Positions 1-6,853 of a DNA stretch of 12,566 bases are shown in pieces. The position numbers and the translations under genes are program-made. Each line of letters opens with the position of its first letter. The stretch's first letter is position 1. Source of the DNA: an uncultured Verrucomicrobiota bacterium (GTDB taxonomy: Bacteria > Verrucomicrobiota > Verrucomicrobiia > Limisphaerales > UBA1096). The notes under the pieces were generated by a model, which saw nothing but the letters and a program-made list of their open reading frames with translations, made no database searches and was not told where the DNA came from. Location of the stretch: NCBI GenBank assembly GCA_913050205.1, contig CAJXAU010000022.1, forward strand, positions 1-12,566, given 5' to 3'.

Positions 1-2458
1 TAAACCGCAATCGACCATCCGCAAGCGAATGCATCCGGACATCAAACGCACGGTCAAAAACCACGGGATTCGTGTGCATCGCCTGCTCTCTAGAGTTGGG
101 CCAACCATCGCGATCCGGGTCATCGAGTGTCCCTTTGTCGAGTGAACCAAAGTGCTTCTTTTCCCAATCATCATCGAGCCCGTCATTGTCGGTATCAACC
201 AGTTCTGTACCTCGAACGGTCAACTCAATCGAACTGAGCACACCGGTGAACGACTCGGCGAGATCCGTGACAGCCACCGTCCAGTCGCCCTTGGCTGATT
301 CGTAAAAAAACTGGTTCGACCAGAATACCCAGTCCGATCGCCACTCACTGCCATCTGGCACGTTCGCCTGCAAAACACTTCGAGTGCCGGAGGGTGACTT
401 AACCGTCAAACGGATGTCGCCCCGAATCGGGTGTTTCATTTCAACCCGAACGCCGATCTGCTCACACAACAACGAGTCCGGAACCTTGATCACCGCACCG
501 GTCTGCTCGAGCGCCAATTTGACCTTCACCCGTTCCTCGGCCGTGCTGGCCATGATAGTGCGGATTTTTTCGCCGTCGTTTTGCGTGATGAACACAGCGG
601 GAATGGGGACGAAATTCATGTCGCCGAGGATGAATCGCTCATCGCCACCGGTGTGATTGTAGATGACGGCAAATTCGGCTCCGGCATTGGCTGCGTGCCG
701 AACTTTTTCCGAGAAAAATGCACCACCCCGCTGAATGAGCGCGCCTGCACCACTTAGGTTTGTCTCGATCGGTTCCAGCGCCTTGCCGACATCAATAAGC
801 GGCAACGCCTCGATGGGGTCGTCAGGCACCAGACCGTTACCCGGGCTCGCCCGAAATGTGTTCACGCCCCCGCCGAGGATTGTCTGTACGAGCAAGCCAT
901 CGTCCGGGACATTGTTGAGCGATTCCTCCTTGTACGACTTGATGACCAGCGCCTCCACATTCGTCCAGCGCTTGGCCAAGCGGACCGCGGCACCCGCGTC
1001 CGGCGTACCGTAGCCGGTATTAATACTGAACCGGTAACCGGCCGCGTTTTCGGCGAGGAATGGATCGTCACGATCGTATTGACGCGAGGCATGAACCAAA
1101 ACCTGCTGCACGTCGCGATAGGTCAGGTTCGGATTCGCCTCAAGCATCAACGCCACGATGCCTGCCACCTGCGGCACCGAGTAGGAGTTGCCGCCGCGAT
1201 CGATCGCGTGGTAACTACCCACCTCCGGGTCATCGCTATCCGACTTCCGATTCCAACCGATCGAACCCATTCGGTCTGTGGAATAAACCGGATAATCCCC
1301 GCCGACCTCGCCTATCAACCCGGTGCAAAGCACACAGGCCCCGGCGTTGCTAAACCCGGCCACGCGGCCATCCGGCCCGACCGCCCCAACCGTAATCACC
1401 CGGGGATCATTTGAGTATCCGTCGTCCGCCGCACTCCAATCACTGCTGCGATTATTACCGGTCACCCGCACCAGGACTACACCCTTCCCATCCCGTCCGT
1501 TTTCGATTGCCTCTCGAATGGCCACCGACTCGATCACCGGCACTTCCAGTTGCGTGATCGAACTTGAGCCCCAACTGTGATTTTGCACATGGATCGCATC
1601 AACCCGATGCTTGAACATTTTGGCCACCTCGAGTTCCGTGCCGAACCTATCACCGGAATCCCACACAATCTCGCTGGCGAATCGCGCACCGGGCGAAACC
1701 CCGGCAAGGCCCTTGCCGTTGTTGTGCCTGGCCACAGCCAAGCCGGCGACCACTGTGCCATGGTTCTGCCTCGTGCTAAGCGGGTCGCCCTTGGCCTGTC
1801 CGGTGGTGAAATTGTAGTGCAACTCATCAGCGCCCTGCCCCTGAAACTCCGTATGCGTCAACTCCACCCCATCGTCGGCCACCCCGATTACCACGCCGCT
1901 GCCCGTAGCCAGCGCCCAGGCTTCGCGAATGTTGAATTCCGGGCCGATGATGGCCCCGGTTTCAACCTCCCGATTTTCGAGTGTCCACTGAAGCGGATAT
2001 AGCGGGTCATTGGGCCGCTTGGCCAAGCGGGTCATTTTTTGAATCGACCGACGCCGAACCGGGTGACTCACCAGCACTCCGGGGCGTTGACCAAGCGCAT
2101 CCGCAGCGAGCAATGCATCGGCAACAGAACCCGCTTCGAGGACGAACAATTGCGGTGCAAATTCCTCAACCAACTCCAAGCCAAGCCCGGTTGTCACCTG
2201 ACCAAGCGCGTGCCCCTTGGCCAAGCGCAGAATAATCTGAGAACCAAACTCAACATGAACCATCGGTCGGCCACGCTCTCGAGCAAGCAATCCCTCCCCA
2301 GCCTCCGGCTTGGCCAAAGGCAATAACTCGTACACAACCGGCCTTGGAGTTTTAAAGGTGAACCGCGTGCGCTTAACACCCTCTACAGCCCCTGCCTCAG
2401 AGAGGGAATATAGTGCCAGAATCAAGCTACTCACGATGACGCGCAAATGCCCGTGCAT
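1..2458 (-). CDS. Secreted kexin/furin-like subtilisin-family serine protease with PA-like and P-domain (partial, C-terminus beyond left edge)
   Basis: An open frame without stops runs from ATG at 2458 to the left edge (819 residues visible). Residues 1-24 look like a signal peptide (MHGHLRV then a hydrophobic stretch to SEAGA), so the protein is probably exported. Residues about 25-148 form a propeptide ending in LAKR, followed by PNDPLYPLQW, which closely matches the start of kexin/furin catalytic domains. The S8 triad is visible: Asp195 in GVADDGVE, His233 in NHGTVVAG and Ser425 in GGNSYSVPQ (Asn replaces the usual Thr before Ser). The oxyanion Asn is probably 335 in VTGNN, and NHSWG matches the family. 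A PA-like segment (about 563-640), a proprotein-convertase P-domain (about 650-748) and a calcium-binding type-3-like motif DTDNDGLDDDW (755-765) follow. Family knowledge implies an endoprotease matured by self-cleavage, possibly at dibasic sites; substrates are unknown. It is divergently transcribed from the mnmE pair. Plus-strand open frames here are shadows. Confidence 0.9.
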   Translation of the reverse strand, partial: MHGHLRVIVSSLILALYSLSEAGAVEGVKRTRFTFKTPRPVVYELLPLAKPEAGEGLLARERGRPMVHVEFGSQIILRLAKGHALGQVTTGLGLELVEEFAPQLFVLEAGSVADALLAADALGQRPGVLVSHPVRRRSIQKMTRLAKRPNDPLYPLQWTLENREVETGAIIGPEFNIREAWALATGSGVVIGVADDGVELTHTEFQGQGADELHYNFTTGQAKGDPLSTRQNHGTVVAGLAVARHNNGKGLAGVSPGARFASEIVWDSGDRFGTELEVAKMFKHRVDAIHVQNHSWGSSSITQLEVPVIESVAIREAIENGRDGKGVVLVRVTGNNRSSDWSAADDGYSNDPRVITVGAVGPDGRVAGFSNAGACVLCTGLIGEVGGDYPVYSTDRMGSIGWNRKSDSDDPEVGSYHAIDRGGNSYSVPQVAGIVALMLEANPNLTYRDVQQVLVHASRQYDRDDPFLAENAAGYRFSINTGYGTPDAGAAVRLAKRWTNVEALVIKSYKEESLNNVPDDGLLVQTILGGGVNTFRASPGNGLVPDDPIEALPLIDVGKALEPIETNLSGAGALIQRGGAFFSEKVRHAANAGAEFAVIYNHTGGDERFILGDMNFVPIPAVFITQNDGEKIRTIMASTAEERVKVKLALEQTGAVIKVPDSLLCEQIGVRVEMKHPIRGDIRLTVKSPSGTRSVLQANVPDGSEWRSDWVFWSNQFFYESAKGDWTVAVTDLAESFTGVLSSIELTVRGTELVDTDNDGLDDDWEKKHFGSLDKGTLDDPDRDGWPNSREQAMHTNPVVFDRAFDVRMHSLADGRLRF
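970..985 (+). repeat. Dispersed palindrome, exact 16-mer copy
   Basis: GCTTGGCCAAGCGGAC; the palindromic core extends to 14 bp (969-982). It lies inside the minus-strand protease, where it encodes RLAKR (493-497), just after the catalytic domain. Confidence 0.85.
2015..2030. repeat. Dispersed palindrome, longest perfect copy (16 bp)
   Basis: CCGCTTGGCCAAGCGG is perfectly symmetrical. In the protease it encodes RLAKR, ending at residue 148, at the junction of propeptide and catalytic domain. Six T's follow on the plus strand at 2035-2040. Confidence 0.85.
2216..2225. repeat. Dispersed palindrome, 10-bp core copy in protease prodomain
   Basis: CTTGGCCAAG, followed by CG and preceded by CC, so symmetry stops at 10 bp. 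Half-sites (CCAAGC) lie close by at about 2091, 2181 and 2202, and a TTGGCCAA core at 2310-2317, all within the prodomain-coding part. Confidence 0.7.
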
Positions 2459-2536
2459 GCGTTCACTGTAACAAAGGCTCCGGCACAATCCCACACCAAG
2501 CTTGGTTTGAACAAATCGAACAGGCACACTTGGCAC
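2459..2536. promoter_or_regulatory. Divergent intergenic region with 12-bp palindrome
   Basis: This 78-bp gap separates the divergent starts of the protease (minus) and the 81-residue gene (plus), so it should hold promoters for both. I see no convincing -35/-10 pair on either strand. It contains a perfect 12-bp palindrome, ACCAAGCTTGGT, at 2495-2506. It is built from the same half-sites as the dispersed repeat but in inside-out order (CCAAGC then GCTTGG sharing GC). It could be an operator, but that is inference. Confidence 0.35.
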
Positions 2537-2782
2537 ATGACGACAGGAGTGGAACTGCTGCAGGCACTGCGGGACTTCGAGGCCGCCGTAGCCGCGGTCA
2601 ATACGGAGCCAAAGCCGGATTTGATGCGGCACTTCAACCGCATCGATGAGTTGACCGCAAGCCTGCCCAGCGACACCGACGGCGAACTGCTGCATTACCT
2701 CCACAAAAAAAGCTACGAAAAGGCCCGCCTTTTCCTTGAGGGGCGACACACGGAGATTCAAAAAGGCGGTTGCCTCCGGTAG
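2537..2782 (+). CDS. Small conserved-looking protein of unknown function (81 aa)
   Basis: ATG at 2537 gives an 81-residue, charged, soluble, probably all-helical protein beginning MTTGVELLQALRDFEAAV and ending EIQKGGCLR. The frame stays open upstream to an ATG at 2447, but that start would overlap the divergent protease start and add a compositionally odd leader, so I prefer 2537. No signal peptide, membrane segment or recognisable motif is present, and I do not recognise the family. It ends 9 bp before mnmE on the same strand, so the two are probably co-transcribed; a role linked to translation or tRNA metabolism is only guilt by association. The central stretch LMRHFNRIDELTASLPSDTDGEL and the later LHYLHKKSYEKARLFLEG look like two helices joined by a short linker. 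Confidence 0.7.
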   Translation: MTTGVELLQALRDFEAAVAAVNTEPKPDLMRHFNRIDELTASLPSDTDGELLHYLHKKSYEKARLFLEGRHTEIQKGGCLR

Positions 2783-2791
2783 CGGATTGCC

Positions 2792-4162
2792 ATGCTAGAC
2801 GACACCATCGCTGCAATCGCCACACCACTTGGCCAGGGGGGACTCGCGATCATCCGCGTTTCCGGGGAAAACGCAGTAATGGTTGGCGACGCCGTTTTTC
2901 AGCCGCCGAACGGCGCGAAAGATCACCTACGCAGCGCAAAGTCTCACACGATTCATTATGGCCATATCGTGCGTGACTCGCTCCGCATCGACGAGGTCAT
3001 GGTCTCCGTCATGCGCGCCCCTGCAACATTTACGCGCGAGGACATTGTCGAGATCAATTGCCACGGCGGAATGCAGTCCACGCGCGCCGTGCTCGATGCC
3101 GTGCTCAGCGCCGGTGCCCGACTGGCCCTGCCAGGGGAATTCACCAAGCGCGCCTTCCTTCATGGGCGGATCGACCTCACGCAGGCCGAGGCGGTCGCCG
3201 ACCTGATCCATGCCCGGACTGATCTCGCCTTAAACGCCGCCAACGAACAACTCGCGGGGAAACTTTCACAGCGGATCAACCAACTCCGCGACGACACCAT
3301 GCACGTGCTCGCCCATGTCGAGGCACACATCGATTTTCCCGATGAAGATATTGAACCGGACACAATGAACGGGCTGCTGCAAAGACTCGAGGCGGCGGAG
3401 GCGTTTATCGATCAGCTACTCTCCACCGCAAACGAGGGCCAGCTTGTGCGCAAGGGAATCCGCGTGGCGATCGTCGGCCGCCCCAACGCCGGCAAGTCGA
3501 GCCTACTGAACCAACTTCTGGGGCATGATCGTGCCATCGTATCTAACATCGCCGGAACCACTCGAGACACCATCTCGGAGGAGGCCCAGATTCGCGGTAT
3601 CCCTGTCGTTTTTGTCGATACTGCAGGACTACAGGATACGAAAGATGAGGTGGAGCAGGAAGGCGTGCGCCGCAGTCGTGCCTCGCTTGGCCAAGCGGAC
3701 CTCGTCCTGCACGTGGTCGATGCTTCCAAGCCCCTTGGCCCGGACACTCAGTCGCGCTTGGCCGAGTTGGCAGATCGCAACTGCATTGTCGTCCTTAACA
3801 AAAGCGACCTCCCCTCGCAGCTTGGCCAAGCGGACACGCATGGTTGCCAGGCCCTGCCAGTAAGTTGCCTCAACGGCGACGGGGTCGAGGCATTGAAAGA
3901 TTCCATCCGCGCCTCGGTCTGGGATGGAGATATCACCTCAGAGATGCTCGAGGTGATGGTGAACTCCCGTCATCAGGGAGCACTCAATCGAGCAAAATCC
4001 TCGCTGCAGGCGGCACTCAATCAGCTTCGCGGCGGTGCCGTGCTCGATCTCGTGGCGGTGGACTTGAGAACCGCCACCAATGCCATCGGAGAGATCGTCG
4101 GTAAAACCACGACGGAGGATTTGCTCGATTCCATCTTCAGCACTTTTTGTATTGGCAAGTAG
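2792..4162 (+). CDS. mnmE: tRNA uridine-5-carboxymethylaminomethyl(34) synthesis GTPase MnmE
   Basis: 456 residues, the usual MnmE length. With MnmG it modifies the wobble uridine (U34) of certain tRNAs in the cytoplasm, using GTP hydrolysis and a methylene-tetrahydrofolate-derived carbon. The N-terminal folate-binding domain opens with TIAAIATPLGQGGLAIIR and contains PGEFTKRAFLHGRIDLTQAEAV, a family hallmark. The inserted Ras-like G domain has G1 GRPNAGKS (229-236), G2 TTRDT, G3 DTAG (from 276) and G4 NKSD (336-339). The C-terminus ends FCIGK, with the conserved Cys. It follows the 81-residue gene by 9 bp. Two exact copies of the dispersed palindrome lie inside the G domain and encode LGQAD (VRRSRASLGQAD and LPSQLGQADTHG). 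The first replaces the usual EQAD-like text without changing length by eye. The protein appears intact. Whether MnmG lies nearby cannot be seen. Confidence 0.97.
   Translation: MLDDTIAAIATPLGQGGLAIIRVSGENAVMVGDAVFQPPNGAKDHLRSAKSHTIHYGHIVRDSLRIDEVMVSVMRAPATFTREDIVEINCHGGMQSTRAVLDAVLSAGARLALPGEFTKRAFLHGRIDLTQAEAVADLIHARTDLALNAANEQLAGKLSQRINQLRDDTMHVLAHVEAHIDFPDEDIEPDTMNGLLQRLEAAEAFIDQLLSTANEGQLVRKGIRVAIVGRPNAGKSSLLNQLLGHDRAIVSNIAGTTRDTISEEAQIRGIPVVFVDTAGLQDTKDEVEQEGVRRSRASLGQADLVLHVVDASKPLGPDTQSRLAELADRNCIVVLNKSDLPSQLGQADTHGCQALPVSCLNGDGVEALKDSIRASVWDGDITSEMLEVMVNSRHQGALNRAKSSLQAALNQLRGGAVLDLVAVDLRTATNAIGEIVGKTTTEDLLDSIFSTFCIGK
3685..3700 (+). repeat. Dispersed palindrome, exact 16-mer copy in mnmE
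   Basis: GCTTGGCCAAGCGGAC; palindromic core 3684-3697. It encodes LGQAD in the G domain of MnmE. Confidence 0.85.
3820..3835 (+). repeat. Dispersed palindrome, second exact 16-mer copy in mnmE
   Basis: GCTTGGCCAAGCGGAC, 135 bp after the previous copy and in the same reading frame (LGQAD). It lies in the loop after the NKSD motif. Confidence 0.85.
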
Positions 4163-4178
4163 AGACCGGGCATATTTC

Positions 4179-4207
4179 TTGAAGTGACCAGATTGGGCGC
4201 GTAATTT
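4179..4207 (+). promoter_or_regulatory. Candidate sigma-70-type promoter for the Mrp operon
   Basis: In the 88-bp gap between mnmE and mrpE, TTGAAG (4179-4184; four of six match TTGACA) and TAATTT (4202-4207; three of six match TATAAT) are separated by exactly 17 bp. The distance to the mrpE start at 4251 is plausible. The -10 match is weak and no terminator was seen after mnmE, so read-through from mnmE is also possible. Confidence 0.3.
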
Positions 4208-4250
4208 CCCCCCGCATCGCTTGATCGTCCTACCCGACTCGAGTGCGAAA

Positions 4251-4748
4251 ATGAAATTCACCAGCGCATTTATTATCCTGTTTTTGCCGTGGCTGATTTT
4301 GTCCGGTAAATACACCCCCTCCTACATCGGTATGGGCGTGATTTGTGCAGCAATGGTGGCTTGGTGGTGCAAAGAACTACTGTTCCCGGACGAGGACATT
4401 TCAATCGGCAAATGCATCAAGCAACTGATTCGCTTTATCCCTTACGCATGCTGGCTGTTTTGGCAAATCATCCTGTCGAACATTCATGTCCTCAAGGTCG
4501 CCCTCTCACCCAGGATGAACGAATTGATTTCGCCCAAGATGGTCCGATTCAATACGGACGTGACTGAGGAGATGTCCAAATTTGTTCTGGCGAATTCAAT
4601 CACACTGACCCCGGGCACGGTCACCGTGCGGGTGGAAGGCAGACGTTTTCTGGTGCATGCGCTAACGAAAAAGGCAGCCTCGGGCCTTCCCGGTGAATCC
4701 GACGAAATGGAACGCCGGATCATAAACGTTTTCGAGAAGGACTATTGA
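4251..4748 (+). CDS. mrpE: Mrp-type Na+/H+ antiporter subunit E
   Basis: 165 residues, matching the MrpE/MnhE/MbhA family in length and text. Three N-terminal membrane segments are visible (about SAFIILFLPWLILSG, YIGMGVICAAMVAWW and FIPYACWLFWQIILSNIHVL). A cytoplasmic domain follows with the family signature LANSITLTPGTVTV and then FLVHAL. Subunit E is a membrane subunit of the Mrp complex, which exchanges cytoplasmic Na+ (or K+) for external H+; it is needed for assembly and activity in characterised systems. I chose ATG at 4251 over an in-frame TTG at 4221, because the TTG adds a leader (MIVLPDSSAK) not typical of the family. It is the first gene of the operon, and its stop TGA overlaps the mrpF start by four bases. 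Confidence 0.93.
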   Translation: MKFTSAFIILFLPWLILSGKYTPSYIGMGVICAAMVAWWCKELLFPDEDISIGKCIKQLIRFIPYACWLFWQIILSNIHVLKVALSPRMNELISPKMVRFNTDVTEEMSKFVLANSITLTPGTVTVRVEGRRFLVHALTKKAASGLPGESDEMERRIINVFEKDY

Positions 4749-5032
4749 ACTCGTTCATCACCATAGCAGGCGTTGTCCTGATCGGCCTGATGTTGCTCGT
4801 CCTTGTGCGTGTCATCAAGGGGCCAACGGTGATCGACCGCTTGGTCGCAGTAAACGTGATCGGCACCAAGTCGATCGTGCTGCTGCTTTTTTCCGGTATC
4901 ATATTTGGTCAACTGGACATGTTTGTTGACATCGCGCTGGGCTACGGGCTGCTCAACTTCATCGTCTCCATCGCCGCCTCCCGCTATTATCAACACCGCC
5001 GATCACTTAAGCAGAAAGGGCAACCATCCTGA
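4745..5032 (+). CDS. mrpF: Mrp-type antiporter subunit F
   Basis: 95 residues, the usual size for MrpF/PhaF/MbhB, with three membrane helices. The family text is clear: LVRVIKGPTVIDRLVAVNVIGTKS, then FVDIALGYGLLNFIVSIA. It is a small membrane subunit of the multisubunit antiporter. The start is TTG at 4745, inside a TTGA overlap with the mrpE stop, which implies translational coupling. An internal Met about 16 residues in would cut into the first helix, so the TTG is preferred. Its stop shares one base with the ATG of mrpG. Confidence 0.92.
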   Translation: MNSFITIAGVVLIGLMLLVLVRVIKGPTVIDRLVAVNVIGTKSIVLLLFSGIIFGQLDMFVDIALGYGLLNFIVSIAASRYYQHRRSLKQKGQPS

Positions 5033-5352
5033 TGGAATACATCGCTTACATCCTCATCGTGGTGGGGCTGATTTTCTTTCTCGGCACATCCATCGGGCTG
5101 CTGCGGTTTCCTGATTTTTATACACGCATGCATGCCGCCGGTAAGGGCGACACGCTCTCGACTGTATTGATTCTGGCCGGTTGCATTTTTGCCGTTGCCA
5201 GCGAAGGCGAATTAAGTTGGCTCCTGACCATGAAAATCCTGCTGATCATCACTTTCGTCTTCATCGGTAGCCCAACGGCTACTCACGCCATGATGGACGT
5301 CGGGGAGCGGGCCGGGGCCAAACCGTGGAAGAAGAAAGGAGACAGCAAATAA
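5032..5352 (+). CDS. mrpG: Mrp-type antiporter subunit G
   Basis: 106 residues with three predicted membrane helices. The motif GLLRFPDFYTRMHAAGKGDTLST is diagnostic of MrpG/PhaG/MbhC. It is a membrane subunit of the antiporter complex next to E and F. A polar, lysine-rich tail (WKKKGDSK) follows helix three. The start overlaps the mrpF stop by one base (TGATG) and the TAA stop overlaps the next ATG by one base (TAATG), typical of translational coupling. Confidence 0.93.
   Translation: MEYIAYILIVVGLIFFLGTSIGLLRFPDFYTRMHAAGKGDTLSTVLILAGCIFAVASEGELSWLLTMKILLIITFVFIGSPTATHAMMDVGERAGAKPWKKKGDSK
5335..5341 (+). promoter_or_regulatory. Strong ribosome binding site deciding the mrpB start
   Basis: AAAGGAG lies 10 bases before ATG 5352. 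It supports that start over the upstream in-frame GTG at 5325, which lies 5' of this site and inside mrpG. Confidence 0.6.
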
Positions 5353-6389
5353 TGGCCGAGTTGCCCATCTGGCAGTTTGATTCACTGTTTCTAATCGTAG
5401 TGCTGCTTTTCGGCATCACCTCGCTGGCGATGCAAAACCTGATGAGCGCTGCGATCGTGTTCGGGGCATACAGTTTTTTGATGTGCCTCATCTGGACCGC
5501 CATGGGGGCCGTGGATGTGGCCTTCACCGAGGCAGCCGTGGGTGCCGGGGTGAGTACGGTTTTCATCGTCGCCACAATTCACAATTGCGGTGTGACGGCC
5601 AAACCCATGAATTCTCGTATTGGGTTCAAGTTGTTTGCCGGTGCAATCGCGGTGGGCACGGGTGCATTTTTGCTGAGTGCCCTGCCAGATTTTCCCGCTT
5701 GGGGCGATCCGCAGTCGCCGGTCAACTCCACCGTCGCGCCGTATTATATCGAGAACACGATTAGGGATGCACATGTCCCTAACATCGTCACCACGGTACT
5801 GGCCGACTATCGGGGCTTTGACACATTGCTGGAGACAGCGGTGGTGTTCATCGCCTGCATCGCAATCTACTCAATCCTGCGTGTGGACAGCGCCAAATCA
5901 ACAGTCGATGAACCGGATGTCGTCACCTCACCACCCGCGTATGACCCGACCGACAGCCTGATCATTCGGCAGGCCAGCCGGATCATGGTACCGTTCATGC
6001 AAATCTTCGCCCTGTATGTGATCGCCCACGGCCACTACAGCCCCGGGGGAGGGTTTCAAGGCGGCGTGATTCTCGGCGCAAGCGTCATTCTGCTTTGCAT
6101 TTCGTTCGACCTCAAATTTGTCCTCCGCCAATGGACTGAAAAAAGGATCATGATTTTGACCGCACTAGGGGTATTAATCTACGCCTCTGTCGGTGTCGCC
6201 TGCCTGTTCATGGACGGCAACTACCTCGATTATGGAGTGCTCGACTCCATCCTGCCCGGCGACAAGTCCTACGCAAGGTATTACGGAATTCTACTGGTGG
6301 AGATTGGTGTCGGTGTCACGGTCATGTTTAGCATGATCGGAATATACATGATTCTGGCCTCGAATGGCCGTTTTAGACAAGGGTTGTAA
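5352..6389 (+). CDS. mrpB: Fused Mrp antiporter subunit: MrpA C-terminal modules (MbhD/MbhE-like) plus MrpB
   Basis: 345 residues, about twice a stand-alone MrpB. The N-terminal part (about 1-100) matches the DUF4040/MbhD module, with AVDVAFTEAAVGAGVST (Glu60 in TEAAVGAG). The middle (about 100-185) matches the MbhE-like end of MrpA, with NIVTTVLADYRGFDTLLETAVV. The C-terminal part (about 205-345) is MnhB/MrpB, with YVIAHGHYSPGGGFQGGVILGAS (His228) and four or so helices. In Bacillus-type Mrp the first two modules are the end of the large MrpA subunit. Here they are fused to MrpB and no N-terminal MrpA antiporter module is present in the operon. Family knowledge places these modules at the junction between the antiporter core and the E/F/G/B/C part, where a sodium path has been proposed. 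It ends 2 bp before mrpC. Confidence 0.92.
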   Translation: MAELPIWQFDSLFLIVVLLFGITSLAMQNLMSAAIVFGAYSFLMCLIWTAMGAVDVAFTEAAVGAGVSTVFIVATIHNCGVTAKPMNSRIGFKLFAGAIAVGTGAFLLSALPDFPAWGDPQSPVNSTVAPYYIENTIRDAHVPNIVTTVLADYRGFDTLLETAVVFIACIAIYSILRVDSAKSTVDEPDVVTSPPAYDPTDSLIIRQASRIMVPFMQIFALYVIAHGHYSPGGGFQGGVILGASVILLCISFDLKFVLRQWTEKRIMILTALGVLIYASVGVACLFMDGNYLDYGVLDSILPGDKSYARYYGILLVEIGVGVTVMFSMIGIYMILASNGRFRQGL

Positions 6390-6391
6390 GC

Positions 6392-6853
6392 ATGGAAGAA
6401 ATCGTCCCCAAGTTAAATTATATCGTCGTTGTGATTCTCATGATGACCGGGCTTTGGTCGATGTTGGCACAAAACAACCTAATCAAAAAATGCATCGGCA
6501 TGGCCATTTTCCAGACTGGGATCATCCTGTTTTTCATTTCCATCGGGGCCAAGGACAACGCATCCATTCCTATTGTCACCAAGGAACCTGTTAACCAAGC
6601 GCTTGGCCAAGCGCACGCGCCGGAGGGATCGCAGCCCCCGGCCAAGCCCGAATTGGCCAAGCCGAAGGCCAAGGAATACCCGAACCCTCCCAACGTCAAC
6701 AAACTGACGAATCCGTTGACCCAGATTCTAATGCTCACCGCGATCGTTGTAGGCGTGGCCACGCTGGGAGTCGGCCTTGCCCTGGCGCAAAAAGTCTACC
6801 AGCAACACGACTCATTCGATGAGGATGTGATCCTGAAAAACCAGACCAAGTGA
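6392..6853 (+). CDS. mrpC: Mrp-type antiporter subunit C (NuoK-like) with enlarged loop
   Basis: 153 residues, against roughly 110-125 for typical MrpC/MnhC. Three NuoK-like helices are visible: YIVVVILMMTGLWSML, MAIFQTGIILFFISIG and ILMLTAIVVGVATLGVGLAL. The extra length sits in the loop between helices two and three (about residues 55-105). That loop is rich in Pro, Lys and Ala and carries several copies of the dispersed palindrome, encoding QALGQAH and ELAKPKAK. The core helices look normal, so the subunit is probably functional in the complex as the NuoK/MbhG equivalent. The stop TGA overlaps the GTG start of the first mrpD (GTGA). Confidence 0.9.
   Translation: MEEIVPKLNYIVVVILMMTGLWSMLAQNNLIKKCIGMAIFQTGIILFFISIGAKDNASIPIVTKEPVNQALGQAHAPEGSQPPAKPELAKPKAKEYPNPPNVNKLTNPLTQILMLTAIVVGVATLGVGLALAQKVYQQHDSFDEDVILKNQTK
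6595..6616 (+). repeat. Two overlapping palindromes in mrpC
   Basis: A 12-bp palindrome CCAAGCGCTTGG (6595-6606) overlaps a 16-bp palindrome GCGCTTGGCCAAGCGC (6599-6614). The latter plus AC differs from the 16-mer consensus at one base. A further TTGGCCAA core lies at 6653-6660. All fall in the enlarged loop of MrpC. Confidence 0.85.

Noticed and set aside
72..2379. Several open frames of 60-141 codons on the plus strand, and minus-strand frames at 862-1092 and 1534-1827
   Set aside because: All lie across the long minus-strand protease frame, which has a signal peptide, a catalytic triad and domain matches; these are shadows.
2447..2536. Upstream ATG (2447) for the 81-residue gene
   Set aside because: It would overlap the divergent protease start, and the added leader does not look like the rest of the protein.
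4221..4250. TTG start for mrpE
   Set aside because: ATG at 4251 gives the usual family N-terminus, starting just before the first membrane helix.
5325..5351. GTG start for the fused mrpB
   Set aside because: It lies inside mrpG and upstream of the clear AAAGGAG site, which serves ATG 5352.
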